38,817 nucleotides of DNA from an uncultured Clostridia bacterium (GTDB lineage: Bacteria > Bacillota > Clostridia > Lachnospirales > CAG-274), in the NCBI GenBank assembly GCA_944381435.1, contig CALWLD010000022.1, forward strand, positions 1-38,817. Reading direction: 5' to 3'. This document shows positions 22,170-30,587 of this stretch, piece by piece; within the stretch, counting starts at the first letter, position 1; each line of letters begins with the position of its first letter. Position numbers and translations under genes: made by a program. The notes under the pieces are model-generated. The model worked only from the letters and a program-made list of their open reading frames with translations, was not told the DNA's origin and ran no database searches.

Positions 22170-23579
22170 ATGTTTTACAATGTACAAAGTGATTTAGCTA
22201 ATAAAATAATTAGTGAAAATGCAGGTATTAAAGATTTAGAGTTTTTAGAAAAAGAAATAGAAGCCTTTTTAAATTCTAAAGCTAGAAAAGATATGATAAA
22301 TGCTTATAACTATTTAAACGGTAACCACGATATTTTAAAAAGAAAAAGGGGTATATGGACATCTAACGATAGTTTTACAGAAAATAAAAGATTACCTAAT
22401 AATAAAATAGTTGATAATCAATATGCAAAAGTTGTAGAGCAAAAAACAAATTATTTATTTGCAAGAGAGCTAACTATTGAATGTGATAACAAAGAATTTG
22501 AAAAAAGAATTAAAAATTTGTTTGATAAAAGGTTTATAAGGTTATTTAAAAAGCTTGGAGAAAATGCTATAAATTATGGTATAGGTTGGTTATATGTTTA
22601 TCTTGAAAAAAATACAATAAAATTTAAAAATTTTGCTCCTTATGAAATTTTACCTTTTTGGGCAGACGAAGAACAAACTATTCTTGATATGGTTATCCGT
22701 ATTTACAGTATTGAATGTTATAAACAAAATAACAAAGAAAACATAACAAAAGTTGAAGTATATTATAAAGATAGAGTAGACTATTATATTTATGATAATA
22801 AATTAATATTTGAAGACACTAAAAGCTATATAACCTTAAAAGATGAAAATAAACAAATAAGTTTTAATAATATACCAGTTATACCATTTAAAAGTGGCAG
22901 TAAAGAACAGCCTTTGTTAAACAGTGTTAAAAGTTTGCAAGATAGCTTAAACCTTATAAAATCTAACTTTGTCAACTATATGGAAGAAGACCCACGTACT
23001 ACCTGGATAGTATTAAAAGGGTATAGTGGCACAGATTTAGAAATATTTAAAAAGAATATGGCAGAATATGGCATTTTAAAGATAGAAAGTAGTGAGGGAG
23101 AGGCAGGAGTTGAAACTTTAAATATAGAGGTTGAGGCTGATAAATATATAAACTTAATAAATATGCTTAAAAAATCTATTATAGAAAATGCTAATGCTTT
23201 TGATGTAAAAGACGAAAGGTTATCTAATAACCCTAATCAAATGAATATACGCTCAATGTATAGCGATATAGATTTAGCTAGTAATGGTTTGGAAGTAGAA
23301 TTTCAATGTAGTTTAGAAATATTTTTTGAATTTTGTGCTATATTTTTTAAGATTTTAGAAAATAAAGATTTTATAAATGAAAAAGTACAAGTAATATTTA
23401 ATAAAGACCAGTTATTAAATTCTAGTGAGATAATACAAGATTTAGCCAATAGTTATGAGATGTTATCAAAAGAAACTATTTTATCTAAACACCCTTATGT
23501 TAAAGATGTAGAGGTTGAGCTTGAAAGATTATCAAGAGAAGAAACTATGCAAGTTGATGATGCATACCCTAAACATTAA
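22170..23579 (+). CDS. Portal protein (SPP1 gp6-like)
   Basis: A 469-residue phage portal of the SPP1 gp6 family (PF05133). Recognisable stretches are NNKIVDNQYAKVVEQKTNYL near 80-100, the beta-rich EILPFWADEE region and the long helix near 290-340. Twelve copies would form the DNA channel at one head vertex. The ATG at 22170 follows SD TAGGAGGTG; the frame extends upstream into the terminase gene without SD. Gene order TerS-TerL-portal-MuF is standard. Confidence 0.92.
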   Translation: MFYNVQSDLANKIISENAGIKDLEFLEKEIEAFLNSKARKDMINAYNYLNGNHDILKRKRGIWTSNDSFTENKRLPNNKIVDNQYAKVVEQKTNYLFARELTIECDNKEFEKRIKNLFDKRFIRLFKKLGENAINYGIGWLYVYLEKNTIKFKNFAPYEILPFWADEEQTILDMVIRIYSIECYKQNNKENITKVEVYYKDRVDYYIYDNKLIFEDTKSYITLKDENKQISFNNIPVIPFKSGSKEQPLLNSVKSLQDSLNLIKSNFVNYMEEDPRTTWIVLKGYSGTDLEIFKKNMAEYGILKIESSEGEAGVETLNIEVEADKYINLINMLKKSIIENANAFDVKDERLSNNPNQMNIRSMYSDIDLASNGLEVEFQCSLEIFFEFCAIFFKILENKDFINEKVQVIFNKDQLLNSSEIIQDLANSYEMLSKETILSKHPYVKDVEVELERLSREETMQVDDAYPKH

Positions 23580-23590
23580 GAGGTGATTAT

Positions 23591-25000
23591 ATGAAAAATA
23601 ATGACTATTGGAGAAAAAGGTTTTTATATAATCAAATTTTTAATGCTAAACGTATGGACAAAGTGTCAGAAGAATATGCAGAGCTATTTAAACAGTTAAT
23701 AAAAGAACTTGATAAAGAAATAACTTATTGGTATTTACAGTTTGCAAAAGATGGAGAGCTTACATCTTTAAAATCTAAAAAAATGCTAAATCAAGAACAG
23801 TTAAAGCAAATAAAAACAGATGTGTATGACTTTATCAAAAAGGCTAAAGAAAATGGAATAAATGAAGATTGTACAAAAGAGCTTGATTATATATATAACA
23901 GGGTATCACTTAATAGATTAGAGCTATTAAGAAGTGTTATAGATATGGAGCTTATAGATTTATATAATAACATAGACAAAAGTCTTAAAAATGAGCTAGA
24001 ACAAACTTATACAGAAGCACAAGGGCGTACAGTATATGAGATATCAAAAGGTAATGGTAAGCTTATTGAATGGAGCTTGCCTACAAAAGAAATGATAGAT
24101 GTTATATTATTACAACCTTGGGCTAGTGATGGCAGAAATTTTAGTGATACTTTATGGGGAAACAAAGCCAAGCTTTTAAATGCACTAGAAACAGAGCTTA
24201 GAAAAGGTTTTGTTATGGGTAAATCGGTAGAACAAATAACAAAAGCTATGAGAGATAAAATATACAATCCTAAACAAAAAACGAAAACGGCAGAGTATCT
24301 AGTAAAACGTATTGTACATACTGAAATAGCTCATTTTGCAGAAGAGGCTAAAACAAAAGTTTTACAAGATTTAGATGTTAAAAAATATGAAATAGATGCT
24401 ACATTAGATAGCCATACTTGTAGCGTTTGTGGAAGTAAAGATAAAGAAGTATATAGCTATGATGATAGAATAGAAGGTGTAAACGCTCCTGTGTTTCACC
24501 CTTTTTGTCGTTGCACAACAGCTCCATATTTTCCAGATGATTTTGAAGATAGCCAAAGATTTGCAAGAGATAAAGATGGCAAACCTATATATGTACCTAA
24601 TTCTATGAAATATAGTGAATACTATGAAAAGTATTTGAAAAATAATAACAATAGTGATATAATAAAAGAAACAAGAGAATATATTAAAAACTATCAAAAT
24701 TTAAATATAGAAAAGGGCAAACAAGAAAAGCATATTAAAGGTACTAATAACTATATTGAGGGTAGAAGCTATTTAACTATATCTTTAGATGAGGCTCAAG
24801 ATTTAGTAAATAAATATGCTGGTAGTGGAGAGTTTAAATTTTCAAAAAATGGCAATTTTTCAAAGAAAGAAATAATAAAAACAGACAAATATATAGGATA
24901 TTCTGTAAATCATATTACAGGTCAAGAAACTAAAACTAAAGATTTTAAAATACACTATAGTAAAAAAGGTGTACATATAGTACCTTTTATTAAGGAGTGA
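23591..25000 (+). CDS. MuF head protein fused to an Ntox50-like toxin domain
   Basis: A 469-residue minor head protein. Residues about 1-315 are the phage Mu gpF/SPP1 gp7 domain (PF04233), including the metal-binding-like tail TLDSHTCSVCGSK..FHPFCRCTTAPYF (about 270-312). After a linker (about 340-372) the last 95 residues match the polymorphic toxin type 50 domain (Ntox50): KQEKHIKGTNNY, GRSYLTI, KEIIKTDKYIG and IHYSKKGVHIVP. MuF proteins of temperate phages are known carriers of C-terminal toxin domains, which are probably delivered with the DNA or used between bacteria. Ntox50 is predicted to be an RNase-type toxin. The 65-residue gene that follows is the immunity candidate. Confidence 0.88.
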   Translation: MKNNDYWRKRFLYNQIFNAKRMDKVSEEYAELFKQLIKELDKEITYWYLQFAKDGELTSLKSKKMLNQEQLKQIKTDVYDFIKKAKENGINEDCTKELDYIYNRVSLNRLELLRSVIDMELIDLYNNIDKSLKNELEQTYTEAQGRTVYEISKGNGKLIEWSLPTKEMIDVILLQPWASDGRNFSDTLWGNKAKLLNALETELRKGFVMGKSVEQITKAMRDKIYNPKQKTKTAEYLVKRIVHTEIAHFAEEAKTKVLQDLDVKKYEIDATLDSHTCSVCGSKDKEVYSYDDRIEGVNAPVFHPFCRCTTAPYFPDDFEDSQRFARDKDGKPIYVPNSMKYSEYYEKYLKNNNNSDIIKETREYIKNYQNLNIEKGKQEKHIKGTNNYIEGRSYLTISLDEAQDLVNKYAGSGEFKFSKNGNFSKKEIIKTDKYIGYSVNHITGQETKTKDFKIHYSKKGVHIVPFIKE

Positions 25001-25007
25001 TAAATTT

Positions 25008-25205
25008 ATGATAGATTTAAAGCAATTTTACCATAAAAATGTTAAATTAATAGACACTGATGGTAAAGAATGGATAGGATACGTTGAAGATTATGAATAT
25101 GCTGATGAAAACTATGAAGAAAAGGAATGTATAGACCTTGATGTTGGTGATAGAGGAATATCCTTTTATATAGATGAAATAAAAAGTATAGAAGAAATTA
25201 ATTAA
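25008..25205 (+). CDS. Small acidic protein, candidate Ntox50 immunity protein
   Basis: A 65-residue acidic protein predicted to form a small beta-barrel (QFYHKNVKLIDTDGKEWIGY, then VEDYEYADE.., ending DEIKSIEEI). It starts 7 bp after the toxin-fused MuF gene with SD AAGGAG and is followed at once by a terminator. Position, size and acidity fit an immunity protein, and MuF toxins normally have an adjacent immunity gene. Similar Lsm/SH3-like small proteins also occur after MuF genes in phages, so a structural role cannot be excluded. The immunity role is inferred. Confidence 0.6.
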   Translation: MIDLKQFYHKNVKLIDTDGKEWIGYVEDYEYADENYEEKECIDLDVGDRGISFYIDEIKSIEEIN

Positions 25206-25207
25206 AA

Positions 25208-25233
25208 GGCAACTAAAAGTAGTTGTCTTTTTT
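25208..25233 (+). terminator. Internal terminator after the toxin/immunity pair
   Basis: An 8-bp stem with one G-T pair (25208-25215 with 25220-25227), 4-nt loop, T6 (25228-25233). It lies within the structural operon with no obvious promoter before the next gene. Confidence 0.8.
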
Positions 25234-25256
25234 ATTGTTTGAAAGGAGGTGATAAT

Positions 25257-25928
25257 ATATACCGTTTTAGTTTAAGCTATGATAATGACTTATCTAACAT
25301 TATTTATTTTCCTTTAACAATAGATGAGTTTAAGACTACTGTAAAAACATTAAATAAAACAGTAGATGTTGTTAATGGGGAGCAGATGACTATTATAAAA
25401 TCTATACCTCTTAGAGAATTTACATTAAAAGTTTTATTACCTAAAGATGATGTCTTAGTTAAAGATAAGCAAAGATGGAAAGAGCCTATTGTTTATTTAG
25501 CAAAGCTTAGGGAATTTAAAGCAAACAAAAAGCCTTTAAGATTTATTGTTTTAAGGCCCCAAGAAGACGGTACAGAATTATTTAGTGGGAATTTGCTTGT
25601 AACTTTAGAAGAATACACTGTTTTAGAAAAAGCAGGAGAAGAAGGAGATTTTTATATTGATATAAAACTAAAAGAATATAAAACAATTCAAGGTAAAAAG
25701 CTAGTTATTAATGAAAATAAACCTAATGAAAATGTAAAAGCTAAAGAAGAACCACAAAGACCTACTAAAGAGCCTAGCACAACTTATACAGTAAAAAAAG
25801 GTGATACATTATGGACTATAGCACAAAAACAACTAGGAAATGGGAACAAATGGCAAGATATAGCTAAACTAAATAATATTTCTAACCCTAATAAATTACA
25901 GGTAGGGCAGGTGTTAAAGCTTAAATGA
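25257..25928 (+). CDS. LysM-containing tail protein (XkdP-like), apparent AUA start
   Basis: A 223-residue protein. The N-terminal part (YRFSLSYDNDLSN..) resembles the PBSX XkdP family and the C-terminus (about 176-223) is a LysM peptidoglycan-binding domain (YTVKKGDTLWTIAQKQLGNG). Such proteins sit at the tail hub and bind the cell wall. The SD is a 12-nt perfect anti-SD match (AAAGGAGGTGAT, 25242-25253), and the only in-frame codon at the right distance is ATA at 25257. The TTG at 25239 is upstream of this SD and has none of its own. Normally this gene follows the tape measure; here it lies in the head module. Confidence 0.85.
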   Translation: MYRFSLSYDNDLSNIIYFPLTIDEFKTTVKTLNKTVDVVNGEQMTIIKSIPLREFTLKVLLPKDDVLVKDKQRWKEPIVYLAKLREFKANKKPLRFIVLRPQEDGTELFSGNLLVTLEEYTVLEKAGEEGDFYIDIKLKEYKTIQGKKLVINENKPNENVKAKEEPQRPTKEPSTTYTVKKGDTLWTIAQKQLGNGNKWQDIAKLNNISNPNKLQVGQVLKLK

Positions 25929-26935
25929 AAATACAATTATTAATTAACAATAGCAAAGGTATATTTGATATAACACCATTTATAACAGATAAAATAACTC
26001 TTATAACTCAACGTAAAAATAGTGCTAGTACATTAGATTTTAAATTTGCAAGAGATTTAGTAGTGCAAAATAATTTATCTATAGCTATTGATGAAGGCAA
26101 TGCAGTAGAATTAACTGTTAATGGCAACAAGATATATAAAGGGTTTGTATTTCAAAAACAAAGAAATAAGGACCAAATTATAAGTATTAAATGTTATGAC
26201 CAGTTAAGATATTTGCAAAATAAACAAAGCTATACCTTTGTAAATAAAAAGGCTAGTGATATTATAAAAAGTATTGCTAATGATTTTGGGCTTATTATGG
26301 GCCATATACAAGATACTGAATATATATTGCCACCACTTAATATAGATAATCAAAGGCTACTTGATACTATAATGAAAGCGATTGATTTGACAACCTATAA
26401 CAATAAAAATTTATATATATTTTACGATGATGTAGGAAAATTGACTTTAAGAAAAGTAGAAGATATGTATACTACATATTTATTTACAAGTGATACTAAC
26501 ATTACTAATTTTAATTATACAAGCACTATTGATAACAATGTATACAATCAAATTAAACTTTATAAAGATAATGAAAAAACAGGAAAAAGGGAAATATACC
26601 TTGCTAAAGATAATGCTAATATAGGTAACTGGGGTGTGCTACAATATTATGAAAAGGTAGATGATAACTTTAATGAAGCACAGGCTAAAAAGTTGGCAGA
26701 AGATATACTAGCTTTAAAAAATAAGGTTGCCGAGAGTTTATCTATTGATATTCAAAACACAGATGATACTTTAAAGCTTGAAAAATTAAGGGCTGGTAAT
26801 TATGTTTATGTTTTAATTAAAGCTTTAGCAAGCGAAGACTTTTCTAAAACTTGTTTAATAGAAAAATGCACACATACATTTTCTAATAATGAACATAGCA
26901 TAAAATTAGAATTAAACGGAGGTATAACACAGTGA
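25925..26935 (+). CDS. Tail hub protein (XkdQ-like)
   Basis: A 336-residue XkdQ/YqbQ-type protein related to phage late control D/T4 gp27 hub proteins: beta-rich start with ITLITQRKNSASTLDFKF, then KCYDQLRYLQNKQSY and the AQAKKLAEDILALKN region. Three copies would join the tail tube to the baseplate. The ATG overlaps the XkdP-like stop by 4 bp (ATGA), so the two are translationally coupled and moved together into the head module. Confidence 0.88.
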   Translation: MKIQLLINNSKGIFDITPFITDKITLITQRKNSASTLDFKFARDLVVQNNLSIAIDEGNAVELTVNGNKIYKGFVFQKQRNKDQIISIKCYDQLRYLQNKQSYTFVNKKASDIIKSIANDFGLIMGHIQDTEYILPPLNIDNQRLLDTIMKAIDLTTYNNKNLYIFYDDVGKLTLRKVEDMYTTYLFTSDTNITNFNYTSTIDNNVYNQIKLYKDNEKTGKREIYLAKDNANIGNWGVLQYYEKVDDNFNEAQAKKLAEDILALKNKVAESLSIDIQNTDDTLKLEKLRAGNYVYVLIKALASEDFSKTCLIEKCTHTFSNNEHSIKLELNGGITQ

Positions 26936-27552
26936 AAGAATTATTAAAAAATCTTGGATTAGATGAAACAATATCTAACCAAATATTAGCTAAATATGAT
27001 GATGAAATAGCTAAAATAAATAATGATTTAAGCGACAAAGTAAAAACTCTAGAGCTTAAAGAAACTGAATTAAATGAAATAAATAAGTCGCTTAAAAACT
27101 TGCAAAAATTTGAACCTGAAAAGATTAAAGAAGAGCTTGAAAACACAAAAAATAAAATGAAAGAACTTGAACAAACTCACGTAATAGAGTTAAAAAACTT
27201 AAAAATTGATAACGCTATCAACACAAGTTTATTAAAAAACGGTGCTTTAAACAACAAAGCAGTATTACCTTTTATTAATAAAGAGTTAATCAATTTTGAC
27301 GATAAAGGTAATATTATTGGGCTTGATGACCAGCTTAAAGAATTGATGACGAACACAGAAACTAGCTTTTTATTTAAAACACAAGAACAAAAAGGCATCA
27401 ATGGGCTAGAAATTAGAAGTATTGATAATGCTACACCTGGTAATAGCATAGGCAAGCCTATTAATAACAATTTACTTAATCAAAAAACTTTTGAATTAGG
27501 CAATATACCTAGTTTTGAAAGTTATGCACAACAGTTTAATAACAGTCAATAA
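26932..27552 (+). CDS. Capsid scaffolding protein (GP20 family)
   Basis: A 206-residue Phage_GP20 (PF06810) scaffold. Residues about 15-85 are a coiled coil rich in Lys/Glu (KVKTLELKETELNEINKSLK), followed by the conserved region INTSLLKNGALNNKAVLPFI (about 100-119). It guides prohead assembly and is lost on maturation. Start is GTG at 26932, with GGAGG 8 nt upstream, overlapping the XkdQ-like stop as GTGA. It lies directly before the major capsid gene, as usual. Confidence 0.9.
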   Translation: MKELLKNLGLDETISNQILAKYDDEIAKINNDLSDKVKTLELKETELNEINKSLKNLQKFEPEKIKEELENTKNKMKELEQTHVIELKNLKIDNAINTSLLKNGALNNKAVLPFINKELINFDDKGNIIGLDDQLKELMTNTETSFLFKTQEQKGINGLEIRSIDNATPGNSIGKPINNNLLNQKTFELGNIPSFESYAQQFNNSQ

Positions 27553-27597
27553 CTTTTAAGTTATTATAAATTAATTTAATTTTAAGGAGGAAGCAAA

Positions 27598-28665
27598 ATG
27601 GCAAAATTTAATCATATTTCTTTTAATGGAGAAGCTTTTGGTAGCTATATAGAGAGGTTACCAAAATTAAAAAATGGAGAGTTAATGAAAAGTGGTGTTT
27701 TTGTAAGAAACCAAAACATTGCAAAAGCTTTTAATTCTCAAACAGGTACTGCTTATGCAACCATACCATTTTATGGCAATATTGGAGGTACTGCTCTTAA
27801 CTATGATGGTAAAACTGATATAACAGCAGATAAGGTAATGACGTCAGAGCAAGGGGTGGTAGTCGTTGGTAGGGCAAAATCTTGGGTTGAAGATGACTTT
27901 GCCGAAGATATTACAGGTGGTGTTGATTTTATATCTAATGTTGCTAGCCAAATTAATGATTATTTTGATGATGTTGACCATCATACAGTTATGGCTATTT
28001 TAGAAGGTATATTTAAAATGACAGGTACTGCTAGTGCTAAATTTGTTGAAAATCATACTTTAGATGTATCTGGCGGTATGCTATTATCTGAAGATGGTAA
28101 AAAAGCTAAAAGCGTGGTAAATGATAAGATGGACGCGACTACATTAAACACTGCTATACAAAAAGCTTGTGGAAGTAACAAAGGTGCATTTAATTTTGCT
28201 ATTATGCACAGTGTTGTTGCTACTAATTTAGAAAACTTAAATTTATTAGATTATTTAAAATATACTGATAAAAATGGTATAGAACGAAGCTTAACAATAG
28301 GACAACTTAACGGTAAAACAGTTATCGTTGATGACTATGGTACATTTGACGGTACAGATAAATACACTACTTATATTTTAGGAAAAGGAGCTTTTTATTT
28401 TGAAAATATTGGTGCTAAAGTACCTTATGAAATGAATAGAGACCCTAAAACTAATGGTGGACAAACAACTTTATACGGTAGACAAAGAAAGTGCTTTGCA
28501 CCTATGGGAATTTCTTATACTAAGGCTAGTCAGGCTAGCTTATCACCTACAGATGAAGAACTTAAAAATGGAGCTAACTGGAAATTAATAGGTGATGATG
28601 ACGAAAATAGTGAAACTATTGATGACAAAATGATACCTATTGCAAGAATTATTACTAAAGGTTAA
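27598..28665 (+). CDS. Major capsid protein
   Basis: A 355-residue HK97-fold capsid protein: the N-arm leads to FNSQTGTAYATIPFYGNIGG, a central ITGGVDFISNVASQINDYFD helix, and a P-domain with ACGSNKGAFNFAIMHS and LTIGQLNGKTVIVDDYGTF. The last part contains GGQTTLYGRQRKCFAPMGIS, typical of the clostridial/Bacillus myophage capsids next to GP20 scaffolds. SD AAGGAGGA precedes the ATG and suggests high expression. Confidence 0.92.
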   Translation: MAKFNHISFNGEAFGSYIERLPKLKNGELMKSGVFVRNQNIAKAFNSQTGTAYATIPFYGNIGGTALNYDGKTDITADKVMTSEQGVVVVGRAKSWVEDDFAEDITGGVDFISNVASQINDYFDDVDHHTVMAILEGIFKMTGTASAKFVENHTLDVSGGMLLSEDGKKAKSVVNDKMDATTLNTAIQKACGSNKGAFNFAIMHSVVATNLENLNLLDYLKYTDKNGIERSLTIGQLNGKTVIVDDYGTFDGTDKYTTYILGKGAFYFENIGAKVPYEMNRDPKTNGGQTTLYGRQRKCFAPMGISYTKASQASLSPTDEELKNGANWKLIGDDDENSETIDDKMIPIARIITKG

Positions 28666-28669
28666 GCTT

Positions 28670-29050
28670 ATGATATTTGAAAAAGTTTTATCTAAATTAA
28701 AATTATATAATATAGAAACTAACATTAATGATGAATTTAATATTAAAAATCTTATTGAAAATATGAAAATAGAAATAGCTACTTATTGTAACCTAGAAGA
28801 ATATATAGAAGATAATAAACAATTAAATAATATACTTGTAAGCTTAGTTGTATTTAACTTTTTAAAAAGTAAAAATACGGCTTTTTTAGGTGGAGAAAAT
28901 ACAAAAGATGATAATGTTAAATCTATTAATGTTGGAGATTTTTCTGTTAGTTATGGTACTTTTGATGGTGCCATAACTAGCGAATTTATAACAAGTGAAA
29001 TAGATAAATGTTATTTAATGCTTAATAAATTTAGGAGGTTAGTATGGTAG
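28670..29050 (+). CDS. Head-tail connector (adaptor) protein
   Basis: A 126-residue mainly helical protein in the place of YqbG/gp6-type adaptors that bind below the portal. The segment near residues 45-80 (CNLEEYIEDNKQLNNILVSL then VVFNFLKSK) and the GDFSVSYG loop fit that family. The ATG at 28670 is 5 bp after the capsid stop; the longer frame from 28640 overlaps the capsid gene and has no SD. Confidence 0.7.
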   Translation: MIFEKVLSKLKLYNIETNINDEFNIKNLIENMKIEIATYCNLEEYIEDNKQLNNILVSLVVFNFLKSKNTAFLGGENTKDDNVKSINVGDFSVSYGTFDGAITSEFITSEIDKCYLMLNKFRRLVW

Positions 29051-29397
29051 ACTATAGAAAAGATATAGAGAAGACATATAACCATTATTGTGATATTTTT
29101 ATAAAAAAATCTGTTAAAAATAATGAAACCTTTGAAACTGAATTTATTACAGATGTTTATGTTAAAAAGCAACCTTGCAGGGTTAGCTTTAAAGCATCTA
29201 ATGTTACTGGTAGTGGTGAGGTGGCAGATTATAACCAACAAATAAAACTTTTTATTGATGAAAAAATAAAAATATTAGAGGGTAGTAGCATAGAAGTTAC
29301 TATAAACGGAGAAAAAACACTATATAAACAATCTGGTAAACCTATGCTTTATCCTTGCCACCAAGAAATATTATTGAAAGTAGATGATATAGCTTGA
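29044..29397 (+). CDS. Head closure/stopper-like protein (XkdH position)
   Basis: A 117-residue beta-rich protein (CDIFIKKSVKNNETFETEFI then TDVYVKKQPCRVSFK, VADYNQQIKLFIDEKIKI). It matches in size, strand pattern and position the PBSX XkdH-type minor capsid proteins that close the connector. SD AGGAGGT precedes the ATG, which overlaps the preceding stop. Confidence 0.65.
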   Translation: MVDYRKDIEKTYNHYCDIFIKKSVKNNETFETEFITDVYVKKQPCRVSFKASNVTGSGEVADYNQQIKLFIDEKIKILEGSSIEVTINGEKTLYKQSGKPMLYPCHQEILLKVDDIA

Positions 29398-29966
29398 CAC
29401 TTAGACAGTTTTGTAAAAACCTTAATGATCTTAATAAAAAAGGTATGGAAGAAATAAGCGAAATAATATTAAGGGAGATGACTTTAAGGTTTTTAACTAA
29501 AGTTATACAGATTACACCTGTTGGGAAAAGTGAAAATGGTTATGTTGGTGGAACTCTTAGAAGAGGTTGGATAATAAAAAGGCAAATTTCATTAGGTAGA
29601 TTTATAAAACGTAAATATAAGGTTGATGCAAAGAAACCTAGTGTTGAAGAAATTGAAAGCTTTGTAAAAGGCTTAAAGTTTAAAAAAGTTGGTAAAGCTT
29701 ATAAAATTACTGTTGTAAACCCTGTTTATTATGCTAAATTTGTAAACTATGGGCATAGAAAACGTAGAAAAAAAGGATATTATAAAAGTAAATATGGCCG
29801 TAGAAAATTAAGAAAGAACAATATAAAAAAAGAAAACTTTGATTCTGTTGACTGGGTAGAAGGTTACTTCTTTGTTGAAGCGGCAGAAAAATATATAAAT
29901 AAAAATTATAATAGATTTTTTAAAACTATTTATGAGCGAGAGCTTAAAAGGAGGTTAGGCTTATAA
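29394..29966 (+). CDS. HK97 gp10-like tail completion protein
   Basis: A 190-residue protein of the HK97 gp10/XkdI type: VIQITPVGKSENGYVGGTLR then RGWIIKR near 35-60 and VNPVYYAKFVNYGHRKRRKK near 110-130, followed by a very basic stretch. It joins tail to head. Start is a TTG at 29394 overlapping the previous stop as TTGA, with only a weak SD, so translation is probably coupled. Confidence 0.82.
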   Translation: MTLRQFCKNLNDLNKKGMEEISEIILREMTLRFLTKVIQITPVGKSENGYVGGTLRRGWIIKRQISLGRFIKRKYKVDAKKPSVEEIESFVKGLKFKKVGKAYKITVVNPVYYAKFVNYGHRKRRKKGYYKSKYGRRKLRKNNIKKENFDSVDWVEGYFFVEAAEKYINKNYNRFFKTIYERELKRRLGL

Positions 29967-30406
29967 ATGATTTATTAAATGCTATGTTAGCAAGTTTAGA
30001 AGATGTATTTCCTGATGTAAATAAATATATTGAAAATGTAGAACAAGGCTTTAGCACACCTTGTTTTTTTGTAAATTTAATAGAGTATAACAAAGAAAAT
30101 TTAAATGAAAATGAAAGAATTTTAAGAGAAAAAGAAACTATTGATATACAGGTTATATATTTCCCTAAAGAAGAAAAGGACAGAAGGACAGAAAAAAGAC
30201 AAATAGCTAATATTATACCTAAACTTACAAGATGTGTAGAAAGAATAAATCTACATAATAAAACTATTAGAGCTAATACCGGTAAGGCAGTTATTGTAGA
30301 TGATACAGCTCAAGTGTTAGTTAGTTTTGATTTTAATGCAATTATGAGCTTTAAAGGGCAATATATGGAAAGGCTAGAAAGGATAGGTGGAAATATTGAA
30401 AGATGA
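29963..30406 (+). CDS. Tail terminator-like protein (XkdJ position), apparent AUA start
   Basis: A 147-residue protein in the XkdJ/YqbJ place (DVFPDVNKYIENVEQGFSTP then CFFVNLIEYN; later ITLDFN-like strands), likely a tail terminator. SD AAAAGGAGG (29946-29954) is followed 8 nt later by ATA at 29963, giving (M)NDLLNAMLASLEDVFPD, the N-terminus I expect for the family. The first ATG (29984) has no SD and loses seven residues. ATA overlaps the previous stop as ATAA. Confidence 0.75.
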   Translation: MNDLLNAMLASLEDVFPDVNKYIENVEQGFSTPCFFVNLIEYNKENLNENERILREKETIDIQVIYFPKEEKDRRTEKRQIANIIPKLTRCVERINLHNKTIRANTGKAVIVDDTAQVLVSFDFNAIMSFKGQYMERLERIGGNIER

Positions 30407-30587
30407 TATACAAAGTGTAGAAGAAATCACACCAGAACAAACATACACTAAACAAGCTATATTAAATTCTAAAAGGTATATAAAACAAAAAGATTTAGTT
30501 AATGCTTTACTAGATGAAGATAAAAAATATACCTTAAAAGAAGTAGATAATATTATCAAAAAATATTTAAAAGGGGTGATTAAATAA
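30396..30587 (+). CDS. Small tail-module protein (63 aa)
   Basis: Starts MKDDIQSVEEITPEQTYTKQ and has a helical C-terminus (about 35-63). TTG at 30396 is 5 nt after GGTGG and is preferred to the GTG at 30387, which is part of the SD. No family assigned. Small proteins of this size often lie just before the sheath gene in PBSX-like phages. Confidence 0.65.
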   Translation: MKDDIQSVEEITPEQTYTKQAILNSKRYIKQKDLVNALLDEDKKYTLKEVDNIIKKYLKGVIK

